The notes under the pieces are model-generated. The model saw only the letters and a list, made by a program, of their open reading frames with translations. It was not told the DNA's origin and ran no database searches. A DNA stretch of 8,886 nt, taken from contig CAJUHS010000044.1 in NCBI GenBank assembly GCA_910586535.1, positions 1 through 8,886 of the forward strand. The letters run 5' to 3'. Every line of letters starts with the position of its first letter. The stretch's first letter is position 1. Below are positions 1 through 6,700 of this stretch, one piece after another. This DNA is from an uncultured Oscillospiraceae bacterium. GTDB lineage: Bacteria > Bacillota > Clostridia > Oscillospirales > Ruminococcaceae. The translations under genes were made by a program, and so were the position numbers.

Positions 1-1
1 A

Positions 2-226
2 AGGGCGGGTATCACCGATGAGATGTCCGAGCGCCTAAAGAAGGCGTGCTGTGCGCTTGCGGATACCATTAAAAACAACGAGCGGGGCGGCGTGAAAACC
101 TCCGAGAAGGTCGGGAATTATTCTGTTTCCTATGCCGCGGGGACGCACCGCACCGACGCCCAAAAGCTTGATGACACTATACAGCTTTATCTTGCCGACC
201 TTATCAAAGGAGTGAAATGGTTATGA
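2..226 (+). CDS. Head-tail connector protein, gp6-like (5'-truncated)
   Basis: The frame is open to the left edge, so only the C-terminal 74 or so residues are visible; the first in-frame ATG at 23 is internal. The visible part has an amphipathic helix (SERLKKACCALADTI), then a 'KVGNYSVSYAAG' segment, then a final helix ending DLIKGVKWL. The 'gYSVSYA' strand followed by a short helix and a 'YL..' ending is typical of the gp6-like/Phage_connect family of Firmicute siphophages. These proteins form the ring under the portal, which the head-closure protein then docks on. The next four genes are the expected head-tail joining set, which supports the call. The stop TGA lies inside the ATGA overlap with the next gene, so translation is probably coupled. 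The family assignment is from recognition of the pattern, not from a search. Confidence 0.72.
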   Translation, partial: RAGITDEMSERLKKACCALADTIKNNERGGVKTSEKVGNYSVSYAAGTHRTDAQKLDDTIQLYLADLIKGVKWL

Positions 227-534
227 TCACAAACGCCGACTGCACAATTATCCGTTCCGAGGACGGCAGCTATCGGATCATTGGGACATACCCCTGTATG
301 TGGCAGGAGTGCGAGGGCTATGAGGTCAAAAAGTATGGCGAGGAGAACGCCGACAAAGCCGCGATATGGATTCCCGATTTGACCGCGGACGTTAAAAAGC
401 ACGACTACATTGTCCGCGGGGAACTTGCCGATATTTCCGGATTTGACCCGGATACAGCCCTGACGGTAATGTCCGCGGCGAAGCATGATTACGGCAGTGA
501 GGATATGCACCACATTGAGATAGGAGCGAGGTAG
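223..534 (+). CDS. Small head-closure-position protein, DUF6751-like
   Basis: A 103-residue protein beginning MITNADCTIIRSEDGSYRI. ATG 223 is preferred because it forms an ATGA overlap with the previous stop and lies 10 bases after AAAGGAG (206-212). An in-frame ATG at 217 would add only Met-Val and sits 4 bases from that site. The 'ITNAD.TI' opening, a central 'W.e..gyeV' and 'A.IwIP' segment, and a 'dYIVrGe..DI' strand before the C-terminus resemble the DUF6751 proteins that occupy this place in Clostridia prophages. The position between connector and Minor_capsid_2 genes suggests a head-closure or adaptor role (SPP1 gp16-like). That role is inferred from synteny; the biochemical function is unknown. 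No cysteine cluster, signal peptide or membrane segment is visible. Confidence 0.68.
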   Translation: MITNADCTIIRSEDGSYRIIGTYPCMWQECEGYEVKKYGEENADKAAIWIPDLTADVKKHDYIVRGELADISGFDPDTALTVMSAAKHDYGSEDMHHIEIGAR

Positions 535-535
535 C

Positions 536-904
536 ATGGGATTTACAATCAAGCCTACCGAGCAGCTTCTCCGCGAGCGCGGTCTCCAAAAGGGCGGAAA
601 AGTTCAGAAATTTATTGATTCCGAATGTATCCGTCATATGGATAAATACACGCCGTTCCAAACCGGATTTTTGAAGCGTTCCGTTATACTTGGGTCGGTT
701 ATCGGGTCGGGGATTCTGCGGTATATTGCGGCCTATTCACGCTCCGTATATTACAATAATGCGGGACGCGGTATTGAAGGAACGGCACGGGGCGGACAGC
801 GTGGGCGCAGGTGGTTCGAGGTTATGAAAACTTTTCATCTTTCCGAGATCATAGAAGGCGCGAAAAAGATAGCAAAAGCGGAAAAAGTCCAGAAAAGGAG
901 ATGA
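536..904 (+). CDS. Minor capsid protein, Minor_capsid_2 family
   Basis: A 122-residue basic protein. The N-terminal half carries the family hallmark: 'RGLQKGGKVQKFIDSECIR' (residues about 15-33), then 'MDKYTPFQTGFLKRSVIL', then 'Y..AYSRSVYYN'. A Gly/Arg-rich loop (GRGIEGTARGGQRGRRW) leads to 'WFEVMK' and a Lys-rich C-terminal helix. This is the layout of the Pfam Minor_capsid_2 proteins found between head-closure and tail-terminator genes in Gram-positive siphophages; they are thought to act at the head-tail joint. ATG 536 follows GGAG (523-526) by 9 bases and starts just after the TAG of the previous gene. Precise structural role is not established. Confidence 0.8.
   Translation: MGFTIKPTEQLLRERGLQKGGKVQKFIDSECIRHMDKYTPFQTGFLKRSVILGSVIGSGILRYIAAYSRSVYYNNAGRGIEGTARGGQRGRRWFEVMKTFHLSEIIEGAKKIAKAEKVQKRR
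894..900 (+). promoter_or_regulatory. Ribosome binding site that selects a TTG start
   Basis: AAAGGAG, followed 10 bases later by TTG at 911. No in-frame ATG or GTG lies near it, and the ATG at 901 is in another frame that would not give this protein. The site therefore supports TTG initiation of the tail-terminator-like gene. It lies inside the 3' end of the preceding minor capsid gene. Confidence 0.7.
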
Positions 905-910
905 TCATTT

Positions 911-1339
911 TTGGCAAGCATAATAGAAAGTGTTCGCGAGTATATGGCAGAATGTCCGCTGCTTGCTGAAATCCCACTGAAGTCTCGGTATATTGACTGG
1001 ACTTCAGCAACTGCCAACAATTACGGTATTATCGTTGACGGCAACGTTTTAATAAAGTCCTTTATTTCGGGCGGCGGCAAGTACGAATACAACTTTTTTG
1101 TACAGGCTCGTCTCCGCGCCGAAGACAAAAAGTCCCTCGAAAATGCCGAGTGGGTGGAGCGTATGGAGGCATGGTGCAGGGAGCAGACCGCCGCAAAAAA
1201 TTTTCCCGCCATGCCTAAAGGCTGCACGCCCACAAAGCTTTCAGCCGCCAACGGCTCTCTTTTTGAGAGGGACAAAACCGGCAATACCGGATTGTACCAG
1301 ATCCAATTCAAACTAAACTATATTAAATCAGGAGGTTAA
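911..1339 (+). CDS. Minor capsid / tail-terminator-like protein
   Basis: A 142-residue protein with a TTG start, read as MASIIESVREYMAECPLL. The N-terminal 'SIIESVREYMAECP.L' helix, the central strand pair 'GIIVDGNVLIKSFISGG' plus 'YEYNFFVQAR', the helix 'NAEWVERMEAWCREQ' and the final strand 'YQIQFKLNYIK' match the family that precedes the major tail protein in Clostridia prophages. Homologues are sometimes mislabelled 'chloramphenicol resistance protein'; nothing here supports resistance. The alpha/beta layout and position fit a tail-terminator role (lambda gpU or SPP1 gp17 type), capping the tube at the head end, but that is inferred from order. The stop lies 4 bases before the next start. 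Confidence 0.72.
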   Translation: MASIIESVREYMAECPLLAEIPLKSRYIDWTSATANNYGIIVDGNVLIKSFISGGGKYEYNFFVQARLRAEDKKSLENAEWVERMEAWCREQTAAKNFPAMPKGCTPTKLSAANGSLFERDKTGNTGLYQIQFKLNYIKSGG

Positions 1340-1343
1340 AACT

Positions 1344-1955
1344 ATGAGCATTTTTAAAGTACCCGAAAACACAAACATCGAAACGACCGCGCAGCGCACC
1401 GACATTCTCCACTTCATGGACGTGACCGAAGCGGAGGGCGTTACTCCCGAAGCCGAGGGCGACACAGTATGGTGTCAGATGGGGGTTGGCTGGACTGCAA
1501 TGACCGAAAGTCCCTCGGCTCAGTCCAAGGAGAGAAAATTCATCAATGAGAAATCCAAGAGAAAAAATATCACAAGCTATGCGCCGTCTATCGCGTTTGA
1601 AGCTCTGCTGATGTTCCTAAACCCTGCGATACGCAAGGTTTACGACATCTATACCAAGCGCAAAACGGGTACCGCCGCCGTCGTTCCCATGGTCACGGTG
1701 GACGCTTTCGATACTGCCATCGGAGGCTACTATCCCGCCCGCAAGGGCAAGTATGCCGTTGAAGTATCGTCCTGCGACGATGACGACGACATGATCATCA
1801 AGGGCAATTTCAACAGTCAGGGCGACGAGGATATCGGCTGGTTCGATCCTTCCAACGGCAAATGGTCGGACACCGAACCCACCTCGCAGCCGAGCAGCCA
1901 GTCCGCAGGTCAGGGAAGTACACCCGCTTCCGAAACCGAAACCGAAAACGAATAA
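1344..1955 (+). CDS. Major tail (tube) protein
   Basis: A 203-residue protein with a strong GGAGG (1331-1335) 8 bases before ATG 1344, as expected for the most abundant tail protein. The sequence is beta-rich with features of phage tube proteins: an N-terminal arm, 'WCQMGVGWTAMTESPSA' near residue 48, a 'K.INEKS.....TSYAPSIAFEA' loop-strand, and 'GKYAVEVSSCDDDDD' followed by 'GNFNSQGDEDIGWFD' near the end. Tube proteins stack as hexamer rings around the tape measure. The last 28 or so residues are low-complexity Ser/Thr/Gln/Glu (SQPSSQSAG, then ETETENE), probably disordered and exposed, where other phages often carry an Ig-like domain. The call rests on fold pattern and its place directly before the chaperone genes. 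Confidence 0.82.
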   Translation: MSIFKVPENTNIETTAQRTDILHFMDVTEAEGVTPEAEGDTVWCQMGVGWTAMTESPSAQSKERKFINEKSKRKNITSYAPSIAFEALLMFLNPAIRKVYDIYTKRKTGTAAVVPMVTVDAFDTAIGGYYPARKGKYAVEVSSCDDDDDMIIKGNFNSQGDEDIGWFDPSNGKWSDTEPTSQPSSQSAGQGSTPASETETENE

Positions 1956-1974
1956 TTAACGGAGGTAAAATTTT

Positions 1975-2340
1975 ATGAAATCAAATATCATTCCCATGCA
2001 GAACGGTATTGTAAAATCCGGAGAATTTTCTTTTACCCGCAGGGCAGCGAAGCTTAAAGCGTACGGCGAGGAGTTTGAGCTCCCCGCCAAGACCGTGGAA
2101 TTCGCCGACAAGCTGGACGCGGTTCGTACAGAAATAATTACTACCCCCAAGACCTCGGACACGGTGCGCTCTTTGAAAAAGGGGATAGCCCTTTTCATCG
2201 GAGAGGAAAAGGCGGAGAAGCTTTTCCCCGATGATAAGCTTAACGAGCTTGACCCGGACGAGATTCTCGGCTTCTGGTCGGCTCTTAACTACGAGCTTAA
2301 CCGTCATCAGCGCGAGATCGTGAACAGATACACGAGATGA
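1975..2340 (+). CDS. Tail assembly chaperone, gpG-like
   Basis: A 121-residue, mostly helical, charged protein. After an N-terminal strand region (FSFTRRAAKLKAYGEEFELP) come helices and a C-terminal block 'GFWSALNYELNRHQREIV'. An 'F-G-E-E..e.lFPddkLn.LD.DEI..FW.aLn.E.NR' pattern is typical of the first of two small chaperone genes between the tube protein and the tape measure in Gram-positive siphophages. These coat the tape measure before tube polymerisation and are not in the virion. GGAGG (1961-1965) lies 9 bases before ATG 1975. The stop overlaps the next start as ATGA (2337-2340), with the next gene in the -1 frame, as in lambda G/GT. No slippery heptamer is visible in the window where a -1 shift could work. 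Confidence 0.74.
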   Translation: MKSNIIPMQNGIVKSGEFSFTRRAAKLKAYGEEFELPAKTVEFADKLDAVRTEIITTPKTSDTVRSLKKGIALFIGEEKAEKLFPDDKLNELDPDEILGFWSALNYELNRHQREIVNRYTR

Positions 2341-2918
2341 ACCTGCTGTATGAAAAACTTCCCGCCGTTTATGAGTACGGCGGGAAGCAATATGAGATAC
2401 GCACGGATTTCCGCGACTGGATAAGGTTCGAGCTGCTCTTTACGGATCGGGACGTTCCCATGCGGGACAAGAGAAACGCGCTTTTGCGTATCATTTTTCC
2501 GATCGTCCCGCCCGATCCAGATTTGTGGGAATTTATCCTGTGGTTCTACCAATGCGGAAAAGAATCGCGCGGCGCTAAGTCCGACAGCAAAAGCGTTAAG
2601 GCAAAAAAGCAAGCCGCCGTCTACTCCTTTGAGCATGACGACGGCTACGTTTATGCCGCGTTTTTAGAGGTGTACGGGCTTGATCTTACCGATTTGGAAT
2701 ACCTGCACTGGTGGAAATTCAAATCGCTGTTCCGCGGGCTGCACAACTGTAAGTTCACAGATATTATGGGCTACCGTGCGGAAAATCTGGACGAAGCTCC
2801 CGATTACCGTAAGAAGTTTTTGCGGGATATGAAGAAGCTGTATGCGCTGCCGAGATCGCTTTCCGAACAGCAGAAAATTGATGAGCTGAAGCGTTTGAAA
2901 GAACGGGCGGGGTATTAA
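2337..2918 (+). CDS. Gp15-family tail assembly protein
   Basis: A 193-residue protein matching the Pfam bacteriophage Gp15 family. Residues 1-70 include 'LPAVYEYGGKQYEIRTDFRDWIRFE' in pieces and 'FYQCGKES' before a Lys-rich linker (KSVKAKKQA). The C-terminal half holds the family signature: 'YSFEHDDGYVYAAFLEVYG', 'DLTDLEYLHWWKFKSLFRGL', 'IMGYRA' and 'KKLYALP'. Gp15 proteins sit where lambda gpT does and are thought to help load the tape measure. Translation is probably coupled to the previous gene through ATGA, because no good ribosome site is visible. The gene ends at 2918, directly against the stop of the opposite-strand lipoprotein gene, and normally would be followed by the tape measure. 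Codons 8-17 contain a perfect hairpin described separately. Confidence 0.86.
   Translation: MNLLYEKLPAVYEYGGKQYEIRTDFRDWIRFELLFTDRDVPMRDKRNALLRIIFPIVPPDPDLWEFILWFYQCGKESRGAKSDSKSVKAKKQAAVYSFEHDDGYVYAAFLEVYGLDLTDLEYLHWWKFKSLFRGLHNCKFTDIMGYRAENLDEAPDYRKKFLRDMKKLYALPRSLSEQQKIDELKRLKERAGY
2353..2387 (-). terminator. Candidate intrinsic terminator for minus-strand transcription
   Basis: CTTCCCGCCG (2358-2367) and CGGCGGGAAG (2378-2387) are perfect reverse complements; one more T-A pair extends the stem to 11 bp with an 8-base loop. Read on the minus strand the hairpin is followed at once by TTTTT (2357-2353), the arrangement of a rho-independent terminator. On the plus strand there is no T-tract, so late transcription should pass. 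It lies inside the Gp15 coding sequence, about 530 bases downstream of the lipoprotein stop, and is the nearest clear terminator-like element for that transcript. Coding constraint alone could also produce it. Confidence 0.5.
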
Positions 2919-3476
2919 TTATTCTGCCGTTTCTAAATTTTGTCTTTCTTTTTGTTTTTCCTGAATTCTTTCAAGAGACAAATCTAAGTAAGTGGAACTA
3001 CACGCTACAACGCTAAGAAACGCCTTATCTTCTGAATTTCTGTTTAAGGACAAGGACTTATTTTCCCAAGTGCACCTAAAATTGAATTCATTTTCATTTT
3101 CAGTTATGCTGTCAGGTTCTCCCCACACTGCTATTAAATTTTTCTTTATGGTATTATATTCGGTTATGTATGATTTATCATCAGCATATTCGTTTTGGAA
3201 GTTAGCATATACCCATCCAATACCATTTTTATCAATATGGTACTCAATTAGAGCGTTTTTTACACCAAAAGCTTCCCTGTCCCTGTAATAGTATATTGAT
3301 AAATCGTCACCGATAAGATCATCATCGGGTTCGCCCTCAATTTCAAATAGCTCTATTGTACTCATACCAAAATCAACGTTGCGGAAATCGTGTTTTTCTG
3401 CGGCGGTATCAGCACCGCACGAAGCAAACATAACCATTGACATAATAAGTGATAAAACAATAAGTATTTTTTTCAT
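2919..3476 (-). CDS. Moron-encoded lipoprotein with two GEPD modules; possible superinfection exclusion
   Basis: A 185-residue protein on the strand opposite to all the tail genes. ATG at 3476 is preferred over an in-frame TTG at 3485, because GGGGA lies 10 bases before the ATG and only one base before the TTG. Residues 1-20 form a lipoprotein signal: MKK, a hydrophobic core, then the lipobox FASC with Cys20 as the lipidated residue. The mature part seems duplicated: 'FGMSTIELFEIEGEPD' (36-51) and 'NTIKKNLIAVWGEPD' (108-122) each put a helix before GEPD, followed by beta strands. This resembles BamE/SmpA- or BLIP-like small domains ('G.P' after a helix), but the family is not identified. A Glu/Lys/Gln-rich helix ends the protein. 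It has its own promoter and a much lower GC content (17 of 60 bases at 3121-3180 against 34 of 60 at 2401-2460), indicating later acquisition. Role in the lysogen is inferred. Confidence 0.8.
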   Translation of the reverse strand: MKKILIVLSLIMSMVMFASCGADTAAEKHDFRNVDFGMSTIELFEIEGEPDDDLIGDDLSIYYYRDREAFGVKNALIEYHIDKNGIGWVYANFQNEYADDKSYITEYNTIKKNLIAVWGEPDSITENENEFNFRCTWENKSLSLNRNSEDKAFLSVVACSSTYLDLSLERIQEKQKERQNLETAE

Positions 3477-3511
3477 AGCAGACAAATCCCCTTTACGTGT
3501 TTAATAATTTC

Positions 3512-3540
3512 AGTATACCACAAAAATGGGCGTGTTTCAA
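3512..3540 (-). promoter_or_regulatory. Sigma-A-type promoter for the lipoprotein gene
   Basis: On the minus strand, TTGAAA (3540-3535) is followed after exactly 17 bases by TATACT (3517-3512). This is four or more matches in each box to TTGACA/TATAAT with ideal spacing. It lies 35 bases upstream of the lipoprotein ATG. It implies expression independent of the late operon, including in the lysogen. The -35 box is one arm of a TTTCAA-N9-TTGAAA inverted repeat (3535-3555), which could be an operator or chance. Confidence 0.78.
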
Positions 3541-3565
3541 GTGTTTTTTTTGAAAGGAGTTTGAT

Positions 3566-3733
3566 ATGAAACCCATAAAACCTAAAAAGCATAAAATCCT
3601 GTGTCCGTTCTGCGGTCACCCGACCTCGGTAATGGCGGACGAAAACGCAGTATGCAAAGGCATTTATGTTAAATGCAAGGGCGCGCACTGCGGCATAGAA
3701 TTTGAAATCAAAATAAACAGCGAAATCAAGTAG
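3566..3733 (+). CDS. Small Ogr/Delta/Com-like zinc finger protein
   Basis: A 55-residue protein: MKPIKPKKHK, then ILCPFCGHP, and later YVKCKGAHCGIEFEIKI. Cysteines 13, 16, 37 and 42 give C-x2-C-x20-C-x4-C, very close to the C-x2-C-x22-C-x4-C of P2 Ogr and P4 Delta late-transcription activators, including the 'CP.C' start and an aromatic residue a few places after the last Cys. Mu Com and the Firmicute Cys-rich KTR proteins have similar zinc ribbons. Cys30 is an extra cysteine. AAAGGAG (3553-3559) lies 6 bases before ATG 3566. The gene lies between the moron and the tape measure gene, on the late-operon strand. It may bind RNA polymerase, DNA or RNA, but this protein is shorter than Ogr (72 residues) and could equally be a small structural or accessory zinc ribbon. 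The coding call is firm; the function is not. Confidence 0.72.
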   Translation: MKPIKPKKHKILCPFCGHPTSVMADENAVCKGIYVKCKGAHCGIEFEIKINSEIK

Positions 3734-3764
3734 TGCCTATGTGCCGATGGTTTCCCAACTTTTT

Positions 3765-3770
3765 GGAGGT
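3765..3770 (+). promoter_or_regulatory. Ribosome binding site that selects the TTG start of the tape measure gene
   Basis: GGAGGT ends 7 bases before TTG 3778. An in-frame GTG at 3769 overlaps this site and another at 3733 overlaps the preceding TAG, so neither is plausible. Starting at 3778 gives MAADGRLMFETGIDNSGF, the usual beginning of Clostridia tape measure proteins. Confidence 0.8.
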
Positions 3771-3777
3771 GAAAAAA

Positions 3778-6700
3778 TTGGCAGCAGACGGCAGATTGAT
3801 GTTTGAGACAGGCATTGACAATTCAGGGTTTTCAAACGGTGTAAGCAATTTACAGGCGACCGCAAACGTTGCCATGGGAAACATAGCCGCAAATATGGTC
3901 AGTAAGGTGTCCTCAGCGGCGGCGCAAATACCGCAGCAGATAATAACCGTGGGTTCGGGATTTGAGGCTTCCATGTCTCAGGTCGCGGCGACCATGGGAA
4001 TTACTTCCGCGGCAGCTGAGTTCAAAACACTTTCCGACGCGGCAAAGGAGATGGGCGAAAGCACGAAATTCTCAGCTTCTCAAGCCGGTGAGGCGCTTAA
4101 TTATCTTGCACTCGCGGGATACGACGCTAACAAAGCGGTAGCGGCTCTGCCCACGGTTTTAAACGTTGCGGCGGCTGGTGGAATGGAACTTGCCGCTGCT
4201 TCCGATATGGTCACGGACGCTATGTCAGCATTAGGACTTGAAACATCGCAAATGGCGGACTTTTCGGACAAACTGGCGGTGACAGCTCAGAAGTCCAATA
4301 CTTCTGTATCACAGCTCGGCGAGGCTATTCTTACAGTCGGAGGAACAGCTAAAATGCTGTCGGGCGGCGTTACAGAAATGAACACCGCCCTTGGCATATT
4401 GGCAGATAATGGTATTAAAGGCTCGGAGGGCGGCACTGCTTTGCGTAATGTGATCCTGTCCCTGTCCGCTCCTACCGATACGGCGGCAGCCGCGCTTGAA
4501 AGTCTGGGCGTTACTGCTTTTGACGCTTCGGGTTCAATGCGACCGCTCGAAGATACCTTTGCAGACCTTAACACGGCTTTATCCACTCTCTCCGATCAGG
4601 AGCGCACCGCTGTGCTTAATGAAATTTTCAATAAGGTTGATTTGAAATCGGTCAATGCACTGCTGGGTACGTCCTCGGAACGTTTCGATGAGCTGAGCGG
4701 TTACATATCCGACTGCGCGGGAGCAGCGGCACAAATGGCAGAAACTATGGACGATAACCTCAAAGGCGATCTGACCATTATGCAGTCCGCGCTTGAGGGG
4801 CTGGGTATTGCAGCTTATGAGAAATTTCAGGTACCTTTCCGTGACGCTGTGCAGGAGGTTACGGGATACATCGGAGACTTATCGTTAAGCATTGCTGACG
4901 GTAACCTGTCTGCAAGCGTCGAAAAAATATCCGTAGGGTTCGGCAGTCTTGCAGAATCGGCAATAAAAATTGTTGGAAATAATGTTATCCCGACAATTGC
5001 TTCGGGACTTGAGATTATTGTAGATCATGCAAATTCTTTGAAAATTATCATTTCCCTCGTAACTGCCGAGTTTGTTGCAATGAAAGCGGCAGCTATACTT
5101 ACCCCTATAATAACAAGCATAACGGCGGCAAACACAGCCTTAACGCTGCTTGCTGCCGAAACAAGCGCGGCAACCTTTCAACAGGCGGCTCTTGCGAGCG
5201 GTATGTCATTTACGGAAATCGCAGTAGGACTATTTACCGGAAAAATTACAGCCGCTACTGCCGCGGAAGCTGCGTTTAATGCGGTATGCGCTATAAATCC
5301 CGTGGTACTGCTTGCAACCGCTCTTGCGGCTTTAGGTGTTGCAATCGGAGCAATAGTTTCCGATATGAAAAACGCAACTGAAGAAACCAACGAATATGCA
5401 GTTGCTCTTGAAAACGCAAGAAGTTCCGCTGTACAAATCACCAAAGATTCTGATAAAGAAATCGCTGTAATACAGCGTAAATCGGAAAGATACGAAGAAC
5501 TCCGGCAGCGTTTTGAAGAATTGACAGATGGTGAAATGGCTGAATTTCTTGATCTTGTCGAGGAGCTTCAAGGTATTTTACCTGAAGGGACAAAAATTAT
5601 CGACGAACAGTCAGGTGCGTATCTTAATCTCGCAGACAACATCGAAAAAGTTACGGAAAGAATGCACTTACAGGCGGCACTGTCTGCAAAATACGAGGAA
5701 TATAGTGTAGCTGCCTCAAATTATTATGATATTCAGGAAAAACTTAATTCCCTTGAAAGCAGTATTCTTCCCGAAAATCGTTTAAAAGCCGATCCTGAGG
5801 GAATATTGTCAGACTTGGACGATAAATCGTACATGAACCAACTCGCCAAAGCAAGGTATGGACTGTCATATGATGAGCTTGTCGCTACGCAAAAGGAAAA
5901 CAAAAAGATTCTTGAGGATTATGATAATCTTAAAGAGCAGACTTATGCACAAATTGAGAACAGCGATTCAGCTTCTTCTTTGTCCGTTCCAATTCTGCCG
6001 TTTATAAACAGCAATATTTCTCGTGCGACTGAAATTTCCGGCAAAATAAAAGGCATTTTGAACGACCAGCAGGAAGAAACCACCTCTGCCCTCGAATCGG
6101 CATGGAAACAAGCAGAACACGCCTACGCCACAGGCGTGATCGCAACTGAGGAAGAACTCTACCGCCAAAAATCCGCACTTCTTGAACAGTACGGCAACGC
6201 CAACCTCGAAGATCACTGGAAATACTACGAGGACTTATACGCCTACCAAAAGGAAAGCGCGGAGAACTCTATCCGTCTCGCCGAGGAAGCAGCTCGTGAA
6301 CAAGCCGATATCCGTGACCAGGAGTGGAACAACATCGCCCACAGGCAGTCGCTGGGTCTGCTGTCAGCCGAGGACGCTTACCGTCAACAGCTTGCCTTTA
6401 TAAAAAAATACTGCCCCGAATATTCCGATGAATGGTACAATTATTACCAAACGATTCTGGAATATCAGCGGGACGCACAGCAAAAACAAGTGGATTCCGT
6501 CAAAGACGGAATTTCCGAACTTGTGGCGGAATACAAATCCGCCTTTAAGGAGCTGGAAAGCGAGCGGAACAGCTACAAGAACCGTCTGATGTCAGCGGGA
6601 AGCCTTTTCAGCGTTGACACCGAAACCGACGAAAACGGTAATACTTCTAAAATCGTAAGCGTGGAAAATATGCGGAAGCAAATGGCTGAAATGCAGAAAT

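Noticed and set aside
911..1339. Chloramphenicol resistance label for this family
   Set aside because: Homologues in Clostridia prophages sometimes carry this name, but there is no acetyltransferase or efflux feature. Position and fold pattern point to a tail-terminator-like protein.
2161..2190. GAAAAAG run in the gpG-like gene as a -1 slippery site
   Set aside because: It is not a full X-XXY-YYZ heptamer in the reading frame, and the -1 frame is closed at 2298 before reaching Gp15.
3492..3519. Plus-strand promoter (TTTACG, 16 bases, TATACC) that could drive the zinc finger and tape measure genes
   Set aside because: Each box has only about four matches and the TATAC stretch is already used by the better minus-strand promoter through its GTATAC palindrome. 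Not strong enough to list as a feature.
3733..3777. Upstream GTG starts (3733, 3769) for the tape measure protein
   Set aside because: The first overlaps the previous stop and gives an untypical N-terminus; the second lies within the ribosome binding site. TTG 3778 fits spacing and the family N-terminus.
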